From an uncultured Salinicoccus sp. (GTDB lineage: Bacteria; Bacillota; Bacilli; Staphylococcales; Salinicoccaceae), in the NCBI GenBank assembly GCA_947494965.1, contig CANLWV010000001.1, positions 62,001 to 126,000 on the forward strand: 64,000 nucleotides of DNA, given 5' to 3'. Shown piece by piece: positions 27,077 through 36,371 of the stretch. The position numbers were made by a program, and so were the translations under genes. The notes beneath the pieces were generated by a model that had not been told where the DNA came from, did no database searches, and worked only from the letters and a program-made list of their open reading frames with translations. Every line of letters begins with the position of its first letter. The stretch's first letter is position 1.

Positions 27077-29492
27077 ATGCCGCTTCATCTGTCTCTTCTT
27101 CCGTCTGTTCCTCCACTGGTTCTTCAACAGAAGGCGCCGCTTCTTCCGTCTGCTCCTCAGTCGGTTCAGAAGTCGGTTCTTCTGTCCGCTCTTCAGTGGC
27201 TTCTTCTTGGGTCGGCTCTTCAGTTGTTTCTTCCTGGACCGGTTCAGAAGTCGTTTCCTCAGTTGGCTCTTCGGTAGTCTCTTCCTGTGTTGATGGTTCA
27301 GTAGTATTTTCCTGCGTGCTTGGTTCTTCTTCACTTTCTGTAATGACCTGACTTGGTTCTTCTACTGTTTTCTCGGTTTCAGTGTTCTGTTGTTGTCTTC
27401 TGCCGGATTCTGTAGACTGAAGTCCTTCATTGCCCCGAACGGCGAGTTCATTGCCGTTCACCTGGACAACGCTATCAGGCCTTGCGAAATCTTGTCCATT
27501 ATAGGTGCTGATCGACTGCATGATATCCCTGAAGAACCATTGCGGCGTAATGTGCTCATCCTGACCGACGAATGACGCCTCACCATTTTCAAGGGTTTTG
27601 TTGAACCCGGTCCACACACTCATTGTGTACTCAGGTGTGTATCCTACAATCCAGGCATCTTTCGCTGCATTGTCGGGCAGATTATTCTCTTCCCTCAATT
27701 CTTTCGAGTAGGAAGTGGTTCCTGTTTTGGCGGCTATGTTCAGGCCATTCATTGGAATGAAGTCTGCACTGCCGTAAGGTTCGAAAGTGCCTTTTAGCAT
27801 ATCAGTCATCATGTAGGCTGTATAATCTTCCATAGCCTTTTCGGATTCGCTCTCAAACTCTATGGTTTCACCTTCATCGGTGACGACGTAGCGGATTGAC
27901 TGCGCTTCATTGTAAGTACCACCGTTGCCGAAAGAAGCATAGGCTTGGGCCATTTCCAGTGGACTGAACACTGAATGCTCACCGCCCCCGAGCACATCAT
28001 TGAACGTCAACGACAGATCGTCTTCGTCCTCAGTGCTGTACTCAAGTCCGACATTTTCCGCAAATTCCTCAGGCGCATTTTCTCCCGCTTCTTCCTTTAC
28101 AGCCTCAAAAGTCTTGACTGCCGGAATATTGAAGCTCTGCCTCAAGGCATCCCTCATCGTAACTTCTCCGTGATCCTGCATATCATAGTTGCGGATTGTA
28201 TGATTGAAGCCCTCGGGTTGGTATTCCATTTCATCTTCAATGAGATGATCCGTCCGCCACTTCATATGTTCTATGGCAGGGCCGTAGGAAAGGAAAGGCT
28301 TCATTGTAGACCCCACGTTCTTTTTGACCAATGCCTGGTTATGCATGACGACTTCACGGTAATCACGTCCTCCAGAGACGGCGACCAGATCACCTGTCTG
28401 TGTATCCAGTATGGTGGACGCAATATTGAAGTGCTCGCTTTTGAATTTTTCATTATAATAATAATCTCTGTCATTGACCATAGTCTGAAGCTCTGCTTGG
28501 ACATCACTGTCCATATTCGTATAGATCGACAGGCCGCTTGCCAGTGCTTCACCAAGCTCCATATCTTTAAATTTATCGTTCGTCTGCAGTTCCTGCTTGA
28601 CCATATTTATATATGAGGCATATTCAGGATCTTCCGGTTCGCTAGAAGCACGCTCTTCTTCCGAGCGGCTCACCAGATTCGCTGTGATGTCCGTATTTAT
28701 CGCTTCATTGTACTGTTCTTCGGTGATGCGTTCATGATGCAGCATGAGATTCAGTACAGTGTGGGCCCGGTTGGTTCCCGATTCGCCATCTACATATAGA
28801 TTATACCGGTTGGGCAGCTGCGGCAATCCGGCAAGGTAGGCTGTTTCCGCCAGGTTCAATTCATCAAGCTCTTTGTCGAAATAGTATTTTGAAGCTGTCC
28901 TGATGCCGTATATCCCATCCGAGTAGTAGATTTTATTCAAGTACATCTCGAGTATCTCGTCCTTCGAATATTCCTGTTCCAGGCGATAGGCGAGATACGC
29001 TTCCTGTGCCTTTCGGGCGATGGTCTTCTCTTCGGTCAGAAAGACCCGTTTGACGACTTGCTGCGTGATTGTACTCGCTCCCTGACTGCCGAAACCATCC
29101 GTAACGTTGTTGAGCACCGCTGCGCCGAGTCTCCGGAAGTCCACAGCCCCATGCTCATAGAAACGGTCGTCCTCAACCGACAGCACAGCGTCGGTGACGT
29201 ATTCCGGCGTATTGTCGATGTCCAGCAGTTCCCGCTTTTGGCCTTCAAACAATTTCGTGACCAATTCATCGTCCTTATCGTATATTTTAGCAGGTATCGG
29301 GTCTTTCAGCTTCTCCTCGCTGAAGGCGGGGGCTTTCGATGCATAGTAGGCGAACAGGAAGGACCCGACAACCAGCATGACCAGGCCGATGAGCAGGAGC
29401 CATAAAACTATGCGTTTGATCATTGATGACCTGGAGCGTTTTCCACCTTTCTTCTGTGGCTTTCCAGAACTTCTCTTATAATTTTGTGCCAT
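27075..29492 (-). CDS. Class A penicillin-binding protein (PBP1a/2 family, glycosyltransferase-transpeptidase)
   Basis: An 805-residue bifunctional wall synthase. After a basic cytosolic start and one membrane helix (~residues 24-50), the GT51 domain shows EDDRFYEHGAVDFRR and GASTITQQVVKR. The transpeptidase domain has the catalytic serine in GSTMKPF (around residue 395), SFN and KTGTTS (around 588). The last ~110 residues are a low-complexity Glu/Thr/Pro/Gln tail with TEEPTEE-like units. Homologs are S. aureus pbp2 and B. subtilis ponA, which also pair with recU. I chose the ATG at 29492 since ggaga is six bases upstream, though the ATG at 29498 overlaps the recU stop. Confidence 0.95.
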   Translation of the reverse strand: MAQNYKRSSGKPQKKGGKRSRSSMIKRIVLWLLLIGLVMLVVGSFLFAYYASKAPAFSEEKLKDPIPAKIYDKDDELVTKLFEGQKRELLDIDNTPEYVTDAVLSVEDDRFYEHGAVDFRRLGAAVLNNVTDGFGSQGASTITQQVVKRVFLTEEKTIARKAQEAYLAYRLEQEYSKDEILEMYLNKIYYSDGIYGIRTASKYYFDKELDELNLAETAYLAGLPQLPNRYNLYVDGESGTNRAHTVLNLMLHHERITEEQYNEAINTDITANLVSRSEEERASSEPEDPEYASYINMVKQELQTNDKFKDMELGEALASGLSIYTNMDSDVQAELQTMVNDRDYYYNEKFKSEHFNIASTILDTQTGDLVAVSGGRDYREVVMHNQALVKKNVGSTMKPFLSYGPAIEHMKWRTDHLIEDEMEYQPEGFNHTIRNYDMQDHGEVTMRDALRQSFNIPAVKTFEAVKEEAGENAPEEFAENVGLEYSTEDEDDLSLTFNDVLGGGEHSVFSPLEMAQAYASFGNGGTYNEAQSIRYVVTDEGETIEFESESEKAMEDYTAYMMTDMLKGTFEPYGSADFIPMNGLNIAAKTGTTSYSKELREENNLPDNAAKDAWIVGYTPEYTMSVWTGFNKTLENGEASFVGQDEHITPQWFFRDIMQSISTYNGQDFARPDSVVQVNGNELAVRGNEGLQSTESGRRQQQNTETEKTVEEPSQVITESEEEPSTQENTTEPSTQEETTEEPTEETTSEPVQEETTEEPTQEEATEERTEEPTSEPTEEQTEEAAPSVEEPVEEQTEEETDEAA

Positions 29493-29494
29493 TG

Positions 29495-30106
29495 TCATTC
29501 TCCATTCTCGAAATAGAATTCATCTACAGCGTCCAAATATTGGATGCGCGGGTTTATGGCCTGCTTAAGCAGGATGCTCTCATCCTTGATGTCTTGATAT
29601 CTGATTGATTTTCTGCCACCATCTTTATAAGCATCCCAAAACGGCAGGAACTTTTCAAAGGGCATCATATACGTCTCCCCATAGAATGAAAAGCGGAGGA
29701 TGATAAAGACTAAGCCGCCATGCCTATGGCACCGTGTCATATGGTCAACCTGGTGTTCATGTATGTTGATGAAGGGGAAACGGGACTCGTTGTGCGTTTC
29801 CTTCGCTTCAAAGTCTATATATTTCCCTCGATATATGCCATTGTAGTCGCTTGTCGACGGTACTTTAAAGTAGGCTTCATCGATCTTGGCCCTGTTTCTT
29901 GACGGGTAGTCCACATTGACGATCTGCACGGGCGTCGGTTTCTTGTGTATGACGGCCCGTCCCGTCTCCAGGTAGAATTGATTGGTATGGTCAAGATCTT
30001 TTTCCAGCGTCATTCCCCGCGATCCGTAGCGGACCGTCCCGCTTCTCGACTTCTTCCGGGAAGCAGGATTGTTGTGCCGGGGCTTCGTGCCTTTAGGGTA
30101 CTTCAT
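29495..30106 (-). CDS. recU: Holliday junction resolvase RecU
   Basis: A 203-residue nuclease for Holliday junctions in recombination and chromosome segregation. Conserved features are YGSRGMTLEKDLDHTNQFYL, VHKKPTPVQIV, the catalytic region AKIDEAYFKVPSTSDYNG and YIDFEAKET. The start at 30106 gives MKYPKGTKP and has aaaggtg six bases upstream; ATGs at 30112 and 30115 are within that site. The stop overlaps the downstream pbp, the same recU-pbp pair found in Bacillus and Staphylococcus. Confidence 0.95.
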   Translation of the reverse strand: MKYPKGTKPRHNNPASRKKSRSGTVRYGSRGMTLEKDLDHTNQFYLETGRAVIHKKPTPVQIVNVDYPSRNRAKIDEAYFKVPSTSDYNGIYRGKYIDFEAKETHNESRFPFINIHEHQVDHMTRCHRHGGLVFIILRFSFYGETYMMPFEKFLPFWDAYKDGGRKSIRYQDIKDESILLKQAINPRIQYLDAVDEFYFENGE

Positions 30107-30121
30107 GCCCATCACCTTTCG

Positions 30122-30150
30122 TTATTGTGTATGATGATATATCATTATAC
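30122..30150. promoter_or_regulatory. Overlapping divergent promoters for recU-pbp and yppE
   Basis: The 93-base gap between recU (minus) and yppE (plus) holds a plus-strand promoter TTATTG (30122-30127)-N17-TTATAC (30145-30150). On the minus strand TGTATAAT provides a -10 (TATAAT at 30148-30143). The two -10 elements overlap. A 22-base near-palindrome (30129-30150, 20 of 22 bases symmetric) spans the same site. Confidence 0.5.
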
Positions 30151-30199
30151 AATATTTACGCTGACTTAAACATTGATAATTATAGGAGGTGCAGCATTT

Positions 30200-30526
30200 T
30201 TGTCAAGAAACCCCTCTTTTTCCGAACTGCGCGCATTGCTTGATGAAGTTGCCCGGAGGTACGAGGAGGCCAGGGCAGGATATGAATTCGACTTCGATGA
30301 GGAGATCGAACCGTTCCTTAAAGATAACGAAGAGACCGTAATGTCCATAAGGAACATGAAGACGGATTTCCGCTTCAACGCTGCCACCCGTGAAAAGGCC
30401 GAAGAGGAATTCATGGAACTCTTGATGGCTTGCCATATGCGCCGCTTCAGTAAGAAAGTTTCCCGCGAGAAATACAAATTCCTCAACATGTGGCTGGCCC
30501 ACGCCGAAAGGGAGGCGCTATTCTGA
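30200..30526 (+). CDS. DUF1798 protein, YppE-like
   Basis: A 108-residue, mainly helical, acidic cytosolic protein. I set the start at the TTG at 30200 (MSRNPSFSELRALLDEVARR), eight bases after a strong aggaggtg site; no ATG fits. The pattern of FEEAR-type helix (RRYEEARAGYEFDFDEEIEPF) matches the DUF1798 family, whose B. subtilis member YppE is a small helical protein of unknown function. It overlaps ypsA by one base (TGATG). Confidence 0.75.
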   Translation: MSRNPSFSELRALLDEVARRYEEARAGYEFDFDEEIEPFLKDNEETVMSIRNMKTDFRFNAATREKAEEEFMELLMACHMRRFSKKVSREKYKFLNMWLAHAEREALF

Positions 30527-31065
30527 TGCGGACACTGATCGCCGGCTACAGGCCTTATGAGCTCGGTATATTCAAATCGTCACAGCCTGAAGCCCAGGTG
30601 CTTAAAGACTTCATGGAATTCAAATTGAAGGAATATATCGATAACGGCACCGAATGGTTCATCATCCAAGGGTACACCGGCATCGAGTTCTACGCCGCCT
30701 TGGCGATGATCGAGCTGAAAGAGGAATATACATTCAAGTATTCGGTGCTGAAGCCCTTCCACGGCTTCGACGACCGGTACAAGGAGGACGATGCGCTGCT
30801 GTTGCATCAGATTTTAGATAACAGCGATCATCACCAGTTCATCTTCGACAGACCTTACGAATCTCCGCGGATGTTCCCGATGATCAACCGATTCCTGATC
30901 GACCATTCGGACCAGGCCCTCATCGTATATGATGAACAGGCCGAGTCAAAAACCCGATTCATATATGATCAAATGCTTGAACTAAAGGAAGATAGGCCGT
31001 ATAATATTGAAAGAATACAATTTGACGAAATCAATGCTTTCATAGATTCCGCTTATGAGAGGTGA
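30526..31065 (+). CDS. ypsA: SLOG-family protein YpsA (DUF1273)
   Basis: A 179-residue protein with a Rossmann-like fold start [16 protein letters not shown] and the region [20 protein letters not shown], as in YpsA of B. subtilis and S. aureus. YpsA has been linked to cell division and to GpsB, whose gene follows here with a four-base offset; SLOG proteins may bind nucleotide-type ligands. The start at 30526 follows gggagg, and a longer upstream frame lies inside yppE. Confidence 0.9.
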   Translation: MRTLIAGYRPYELGIFKSSQPEAQVLKDFMEFKLKEYIDNGTEWFIIQGYTGIEFYAALAMIELKEEYTFKYSVLKPFHGFDDRYKEDDALLLHQILDNSDHHQFIFDRPYESPRMFPMINRFLIDHSDQALIVYDEQAESKTRFIYDQMLELKEDRPYNIERIQFDEINAFIDSAYER

Positions 31066-31069
31066 TACA

Positions 31070-31396
31070 ATGAGCGAGTACACGCTGAAGCTTTCAGCAA
31101 AAGATATATTCGAGAAAGAATTCGAAAAATCTATTAGAGGATTCAAGCCGATTGAGGTAGATAGTTTCCTTGATGATGTCATCAGCGACTATCAGAAGAT
31201 GGCTGATATGAATAATAGCCTCAAAAGACTGGAAGATGAGAATGCCCGCCTCAAAAAGGAAGTAGAGGAACTGAGGATTCGTGTAGCGACTAAATCACGC
31301 TCCGTTGATAACCAGACGCAAAACCACCAGATCGATATACTCAAACGCTTGAGCAATCTGGAGAAAAAGGTGTTTGGACAGTCTAAAGTAAATTGA
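31070..31396 (+). CDS. gpsB: Cell division and cell-cycle adaptor GpsB
   Basis: A 108-residue coiled-coil protein of the DivIVA family. The N-terminal lipid/protein-binding domain has [20 protein letters not shown] and [13 protein letters not shown] coiled coil follows ([20 protein letters not shown]), then a short C-terminal helix used for hexamer formation. GpsB directs wall synthases between division and elongation. The start is after gagaggtg at 31056. It neighbours pbp, recU and ypsA in Bacillus and Staphylococcus and precedes rnpB in both. Confidence 0.95.
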   Translation: MSEYTLKLSAKDIFEKEFEKSIRGFKPIEVDSFLDDVISDYQKMADMNNSLKRLEDENARLKKEVEELRIRVATKSRSVDNQTQNHQIDILKRLSNLEKKVFGQSKVN

Positions 31397-31401
31397 TTCG
31401 A

Positions 31402-31797
31402 ACCGGTATGTCTCGGATAATCGCTATGCACTCTGATGCATAGAGGAAAGTCCATGCTCACACACTTCTGAGATGAGTGTAGTGTTCGTGCCTGACGAAA
31501 CAATAAGTCAGGGCAGCTTAAGGCTGACGGCGACGACAGGGCCTAAGTGAGAATATGGTCCCGGTAGTCATAAATGTGCCACAGTGACGTAGCTTCTGCA
31601 GAAATGCAGAAGGTGGAACGCGGTAAACCCCTCGAGTGAGCAATCCAAATTTGGTAGGAGCACTTTCCAATGGGAATTCAACCGGCGGAGAGATACTACT
31701 TTGTAGTATAGACAGATGATTATCACCACTGTGCGAGTGTAACTAGTGCACATGACAGCACGGTGGTACAGAACATGGCTTACAGAGACACCGGACT
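31402..31797 (+). ncRNA. rnpB: RNase P RNA (class B)
   Basis: Nearly 400 bases between gpsB and rlmL show the universally conserved pieces of bacillar RNase P RNA: gaggaaagtccatgctc (31443-31459), the agtgttcgtgcc loop, gtgccacagtgacg, gaacgcggtaaaccc, and near the end acatggcttacag. P1 forms between ccggtatgtctc and gagacaccgg. The layout gpsB-rnpB-rlmL is the same as in Bacillus. It is the catalytic RNA that matures tRNA 5' ends. End points are estimated from P1 pairing. Confidence 0.95.
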
Positions 31798-31803
31798 AGA
31801 CAC

Positions 31804-31836
31804 GCTCTCCATTACGAAATGGGGAGCTTTTATTTT
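31804..31836 (+). terminator. Terminator after rnpB
   Basis: Stem gctctccatt / aatggggagc with wobble pairing, a 4-base loop, then a T-rich tail. Confidence 0.75.
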
Positions 31837-31877
31837 ATAGATTATGGGTCATACATAAAAAAAGAGAGGGTTTTTAG

Positions 31878-33008
31878 ATGCAATTCAAACTGCTGGCAAA
31901 CACACCAATGGGCGTAGAGAGGGTCGTCGCCGATGAAATAGAGGCGCTTGGCTATCCTGCGACACTCGAAAATGGACGGGTCTATTTTGAGGGCGATGAA
32001 ACGGCCATCATCCGGACAAACTTGATGATGCGCACAGCCGACCGCATCCGCATCATAGTCGGGGATTTTGAAACGACATCCTTCGACGATCTTTTTGAAC
32101 AGACGAAGGCATTGCCATGGTCAGATATACTTGGTCCAGCGGCTGCGTTCCCCGTTACAGGCCGCTCCCATAAGTCGACGCTGTACAGTGTACCCGACGT
32201 GCAACGCATCGTAAAAAAAGCCATCGTCGAACATCTTAAGGAAGCATTCAACATTAAAGGCAAGCTGCCTGAAAATGGTCCAAGATACAAAGTGGACATC
32301 GCCATACTGAAAGACCGGGCAGTGCTGACCATCGACACAAGTGGCGATGCCCTCCATAAACGCGGCTACCGTACGGGCCAGGGGGAGGCGCCGATCAAAG
32401 AAACGTTGGCCGCCACCATGCTCAAACTGGCCAACTATGACGGCTCGAAAACGTTGATAGACCCCTTTGCCGGTTCCGGTACGATCGCGATCGAAGCCGC
32501 GTTGATGGCGCTCAATATCGCACCCGGTTCGAACCGTACTTTTGATGCCGAAAAATGGGATATCATCCCGGAGGCGGATTGGCAGAATATGCGTATGGAG
32601 CTGGAAGAAGCGGCCCTTTATGAGCGGGACATCAAAATCATCGCCGCCGATATCGATCCTGAAATGATATCAGTCGCTAAAGATAATGCCCTCGAAGTCG
32701 GCCTGCAGGATGATATTGAATTCCTGGTGTCCGATATCCATGATTTCGAGATTGAAGATGAATATGCCCAACTGGTGACCAATCCACCTTACGGCGAACG
32801 CATCGGGGAGGCAAAAGAAGTCGAAGAGATGTACAGACGGCTTGGCGATATGATGGTTGCCGACCCGACGCTGAGCGTCTATCTGCTGACTTCAAATAAA
32901 ATGTTCGAACATATAGTAGGGAAGCGTGCGACGAAGCGCCGTAAACTGTTCAATGGCTATATAGAGACCACGTACTTCCAATATTGGGGAAAGCGGGGGA
33001 ATGAATAA
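31878..33008 (+). CDS. RNA (guanine-N2) methyltransferase, THUMP domain, RlmL/YpsC family
   Basis: A 376-residue protein with an N-terminal THUMP RNA-binding domain (residues ~1-160) and a C-terminal Rossmann SAM methyltransferase. SAM and catalytic motifs are DPFAGSGTIAIEAALMA and VTNPPYGERIGE (NPPY near residue 302). YpsC/RlmL family members methylate guanine of 23S rRNA, but the exact target in Firmicutes is not certain. It follows rnpB as in B. subtilis. An agagaggg site lies before the ATG, and dynA starts one base after the stop. Confidence 0.9.
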   Translation: MQFKLLANTPMGVERVVADEIEALGYPATLENGRVYFEGDETAIIRTNLMMRTADRIRIIVGDFETTSFDDLFEQTKALPWSDILGPAAAFPVTGRSHKSTLYSVPDVQRIVKKAIVEHLKEAFNIKGKLPENGPRYKVDIAILKDRAVLTIDTSGDALHKRGYRTGQGEAPIKETLAATMLKLANYDGSKTLIDPFAGSGTIAIEAALMALNIAPGSNRTFDAEKWDIIPEADWQNMRMELEEAALYERDIKIIAADIDPEMISVAKDNALEVGLQDDIEFLVSDIHDFEIEDEYAQLVTNPPYGERIGEAKEVEEMYRRLGDMMVADPTLSVYLLTSNKMFEHIVGKRATKRRKLFNGYIETTYFQYWGKRGNE

Positions 33009-36000
33009 TTGTCTGGAACCGCTACCCTTGAAACCCTGTATAAATTACGGAAAGAGATTCTGAAGTCGAACAATGCATTTCTAGTGTCACAGATTGACCA
33101 TGCCATTATGAAAACTTATAGGGGCCAGCTTGTATTTTCATTTATCGGCCACTTCTCTGCAGGGAAATCCAGTTTGGTCAATCATCTTCTCGACCGCGAT
33201 ATCCTGCCTTCTTCGCCAGTGCCGACCACAAGCAACACCGTATCGGTGGAAATCGGTGAAGCGGAGGAGATCCAGGCCTTCATCGACCAATATAGATACA
33301 TTCCACTCGAAGACTATAGCGCGCTCAGGGAGTTGAACACGGGTGACTTGGACATCGCGTCGATCTCCATGAAAGTCGCCCACCCGGTATTTAAGGAAAA
33401 GACGGTGTTCCAGGATACGCCGGGCGTCGATTCCAGAACCGACAGTCATGAGGACAGTGCCAACCGCTTCCTGCTGAACAGTGACTACATCTTCTTTACA
33501 GTCGAATACAATCACGTCGAAAGCGAACATAATCTAAGGCTGCTAAAAGAGATTTCAGAGATGAACATCCCGTTCTCCCTGATCATCAACCAGATCGATA
33601 AGCACGACGATGGGGAACTGTCCATGGACACCTTCATCGCACGCATCAAAAGAACATTGAGCCAATGGCGCATCATGCCGGAGAAAGTGTTTACGACTTC
33701 CATCTATGATACCCCGCATAATGATGTGAAGGCGCTGGCTGTGCACATCTCACACGTCGAATCGCGCCACGGGGCATATGAGGCGGCGTACCATGAACGC
33801 ATTGTAGACAATATTGAGCGCCGTCAACTGCATTATCTGGATGACCAGATCTCTTCTCTACAGGAGCGCCTGGAACTTGAAGAGGGTGTCCAGAAAGATG
33901 TTGTAGAGGCCCATATCGATTATCTCGAAAAGGAAGATGACCAGAGCAGGATTGCAGCACTGCACTCCGACCCAGACCAATTGAAGAGACATATACAGGA
34001 TAAAGTGAAGGCGCTCGCAAAGGACAGCTATCTCTATCCCCACCCAGTCAAATCCGCCATCACCGAATTTTTGAAGGTGTTATCGGGAGACATCAAACCA
34101 GGGGGGTTCTTTGGCAAGCAAAAGAAGTACCAATCATTGTATGAGTCCCACCGCACAAAGATCGGTGAAGAGATTCAACCCGTCATCCAATCCGAAATAA
34201 ATGCCCCGGTGAATGCCCTCTTTGATACGCTCGCTCTAGAAGGGGCGCCTTTTCGGTACATCTGGAATGATGAACTGCTGTCTGAGGAAGACATCACCAC
34301 CCTGTCTTCCCAGTACATCATGAACTATTTGGACAAGTTGAAAGCCAGGATTGAAAAAGACGTCACCGCATCTGCATTGACGCATGTCGCCACATTATCC
34401 GCAGCCACTGAAGGGCCACGGACTGAAGACCATTCGGACGAGATTGATGACGCGAAACATCTGGCGGCATTGCTTGCCTTGAAGGAGTCCCTAGACACTG
34501 CCAACTATAGGCATTTCTATATCCATCTGGACGACGAAACCGACAAGCTTGAACTGACGGAAGCGGTGAGCCGTGATGTCGTCCAAACCGAAGTGGAACG
34601 CCCCGAATCGAGAGGGTATGAAGCACCTGCACCGCAAGACATGGACATCGACCAGTTCGAATATCTCCTGAAGATCCTAAAACCGCATCCGCGGTATGCG
34701 GAGTTCGCTGCAATAATCAACGAGAAGCTCAAACGCATCCATGACGGTAAAGTCAACATCAGCGTCTTCGGTGGCTTCAGCGCCGGCAAAACGACGTTCA
34801 TCAATGCATTGATGGGGGAGGCCCGACTGACCGCAAGCCCGAATCCGACCACCGCCACAATCACTGAGATATCGAACGAGGGCGAGTCGCGGGCACTCTA
34901 TAAGACAGAAGCGGATATCGTCCAGTCGCTTCAGGTGATCACCAATCAGGATGGTCAGGCCATCACTGATTTCATCCCTTGGATTAAACGCCATAAAAAT
35001 AATGTCAAAGAAGCCTACATTCCGTTCCTAAACGGCATATTGACGCATTACGACGCCCATCGGGATGATCTGGGCAAGGAAATCAGCATGTCCGAAGATA
35101 AACTTATAGAAAAGATCAGTGCAGACGAAGAAGCGATCTTCATCCATAAAGCATACCTGTCCGTCGATAATGAATTGACACAGCGCTTTTCCATCGTCGA
35201 TTCACCAGGCATCAACTCAATTAACGAACGCCATACAGAGGAGACGCACCGCATCATCTCAGACAGTGACATGATCATATACGTCTCCTACTACAATCAT
35301 GTCTTCAGCCGTTCCGATGAGCGCTTCCTACAGTATATAAAATCGATAAAGGGCAGCGGGTTCCCGATCATCTTCATCATCAATGCGGTGGATCTGATGC
35401 GGACCGAGGCAGACTTGGAAAAAGTCATGGACTATACCCACGAGTCGCTTGATCACCTCGAGATCAGCCATAAAGTATTCCCGGTCTCGAGCAAACAAGC
35501 AGTGGCGTCCCATAATGCTCAGTTTGAAGCGGCCAAGGCGGAAATCACCGAGATTGCCAACAATAATGCCATAGGCATGCAGTATCAGTCGCTTAGGGAA
35601 ACGGCCAACCAGCTGGAAGAAGCAGTGGCTGCCAATATGCGGCGGTACCATAATCAGAATGAGGAAAAGGATCGCATTGAAACGCTTCGGCGCCGTCTCC
35701 TTGAAACGCTTGCCGACTACAGTGCCCAGCAATTTGCACATACCCTGCAGCAGGAGATCGACATCATCCTCTCCCATACTGAAAAGCAGCTGAAGCTTAA
35801 ACTCTACGATTACTTGAAATACTTGATATCGGCTGCGGACATAAAAGATCGGAATTTCATCGCTGACAATCTGACGGCGCTCTCCAATGACATCAACCAG
35901 CACCTTGGACTTGAACTTGCCACAAGTTTCAACGCAGTCTACCATAAGGCTGATGCCGAGCTGATGCAGTCCTTGACAGCCATCAACGAAGACTTGGGCA

Positions 36001-36368
36001 AAGCCATGATCGCCAGCCGTATTGAAGACGGGCGTGTGCCGAGGCCACAGCCGGAACTGCGCATCGATCCGCAAGTCCTGTTGGACCACCAAAAAGCACT
36101 GCATAAATCGAGGAGCCAACCTAAAGCATTCAGGAGTCTGCTACTCGAGCTGTCCGAGGCGATTATCGGCTCCATCGATTTCGAGGCACTTGAAACAGAG
36201 CTGGTGCAGATGGCAGATGAGTATCTGACAGCCAAAGACACCGTTTTGGACGATGAACTCACCACTGTCTCTCACGCATTGAATGAACCGCTTGCTGATA
36301 TCAGCGAAACGGACTATGAAGAAGACCAGGCACTTTTCGAACAACTGAAAAGGCATAAAGGAGATTAA
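33009..36368 (+). CDS. Two-unit bacterial dynamin-like GTPase, DynA-like
   Basis: A 1119-residue protein with two dynamin-like units. The first P-loop is GHFSAGKSSL from residue 47, with DTPGVDS and NQID; the second is GGFSAGKTTF from residue 588, with DSPGINS and NAVD. Each is followed by a long helical stalk rich in charged residues. B. subtilis DynA (YpbR) has the same tandem layout; it bridges and fuses membranes and helps survive membrane damage. The start is TTG at 33009 after gcggggga, immediately after rlmL. No membrane-spanning segment is needed in this family. Confidence 0.9.
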   Translation: MSGTATLETLYKLRKEILKSNNAFLVSQIDHAIMKTYRGQLVFSFIGHFSAGKSSLVNHLLDRDILPSSPVPTTSNTVSVEIGEAEEIQAFIDQYRYIPLEDYSALRELNTGDLDIASISMKVAHPVFKEKTVFQDTPGVDSRTDSHEDSANRFLLNSDYIFFTVEYNHVESEHNLRLLKEISEMNIPFSLIINQIDKHDDGELSMDTFIARIKRTLSQWRIMPEKVFTTSIYDTPHNDVKALAVHISHVESRHGAYEAAYHERIVDNIERRQLHYLDDQISSLQERLELEEGVQKDVVEAHIDYLEKEDDQSRIAALHSDPDQLKRHIQDKVKALAKDSYLYPHPVKSAITEFLKVLSGDIKPGGFFGKQKKYQSLYESHRTKIGEEIQPVIQSEINAPVNALFDTLALEGAPFRYIWNDELLSEEDITTLSSQYIMNYLDKLKARIEKDVTASALTHVATLSAATEGPRTEDHSDEIDDAKHLAALLALKESLDTANYRHFYIHLDDETDKLELTEAVSRDVVQTEVERPESRGYEAPAPQDMDIDQFEYLLKILKPHPRYAEFAAIINEKLKRIHDGKVNISVFGGFSAGKTTFINALMGEARLTASPNPTTATITEISNEGESRALYKTEADIVQSLQVITNQDGQAITDFIPWIKRHKNNVKEAYIPFLNGILTHYDAHRDDLGKEISMSEDKLIEKISADEEAIFIHKAYLSVDNELTQRFSIVDSPGINSINERHTEETHRIISDSDMIIYVSYYNHVFSRSDERFLQYIKSIKGSGFPIIFIINAVDLMRTEADLEKVMDYTHESLDHLEISHKVFPVSSKQAVASHNAQFEAAKAEITEIANNNAIGMQYQSLRETANQLEEAVAANMRRYHNQNEEKDRIETLRRRLLETLADYSAQQFAHTLQQEIDIILSHTEKQLKLKLYDYLKYLISAADIKDRNFIADNLTALSNDINQHLGLELATSFNAVYHKADAELMQSLTAINEDLGKAMIASRIEDGRVPRPQPELRIDPQVLLDHQKALHKSRSQPKAFRSLLLELSEAIIGSIDFEALETELVQMADEYLTAKDTVLDDELTTVSHALNEPLADISETDYEEDQALFEQLKRHKGD

Positions 36369-36371
36369 AAA

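Noticed and set aside
27025-27351. Ser/Val-rich plus-strand ORF (repeated SSV and GSS units) resembling a surface repeat protein
   Set aside because: It is the antisense image of the Glu/Thr/Pro-rich tail of the penicillin-binding protein and overlaps the bidirectional terminator. It has no ribosome binding site.
27975-28616. Long plus-strand ORF (213 codons) inside the penicillin-binding protein gene
   Set aside because: It is antisense to a clear transglycosylase-transpeptidase domain, has no ribosome binding site and no recognisable domain.
31568-31753. Small minus-strand ORF within the gpsB-rlmL gap
   Set aside because: The region is RNase P RNA, recognised by conserved segments; the ORF is accidental.
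35328-36119. 263-codon minus-strand ORF inside the dynamin gene
   Set aside because: It lies opposite conserved dynamin sequence and has unlikely composition for a real protein; a shadow of codon use in the gene.
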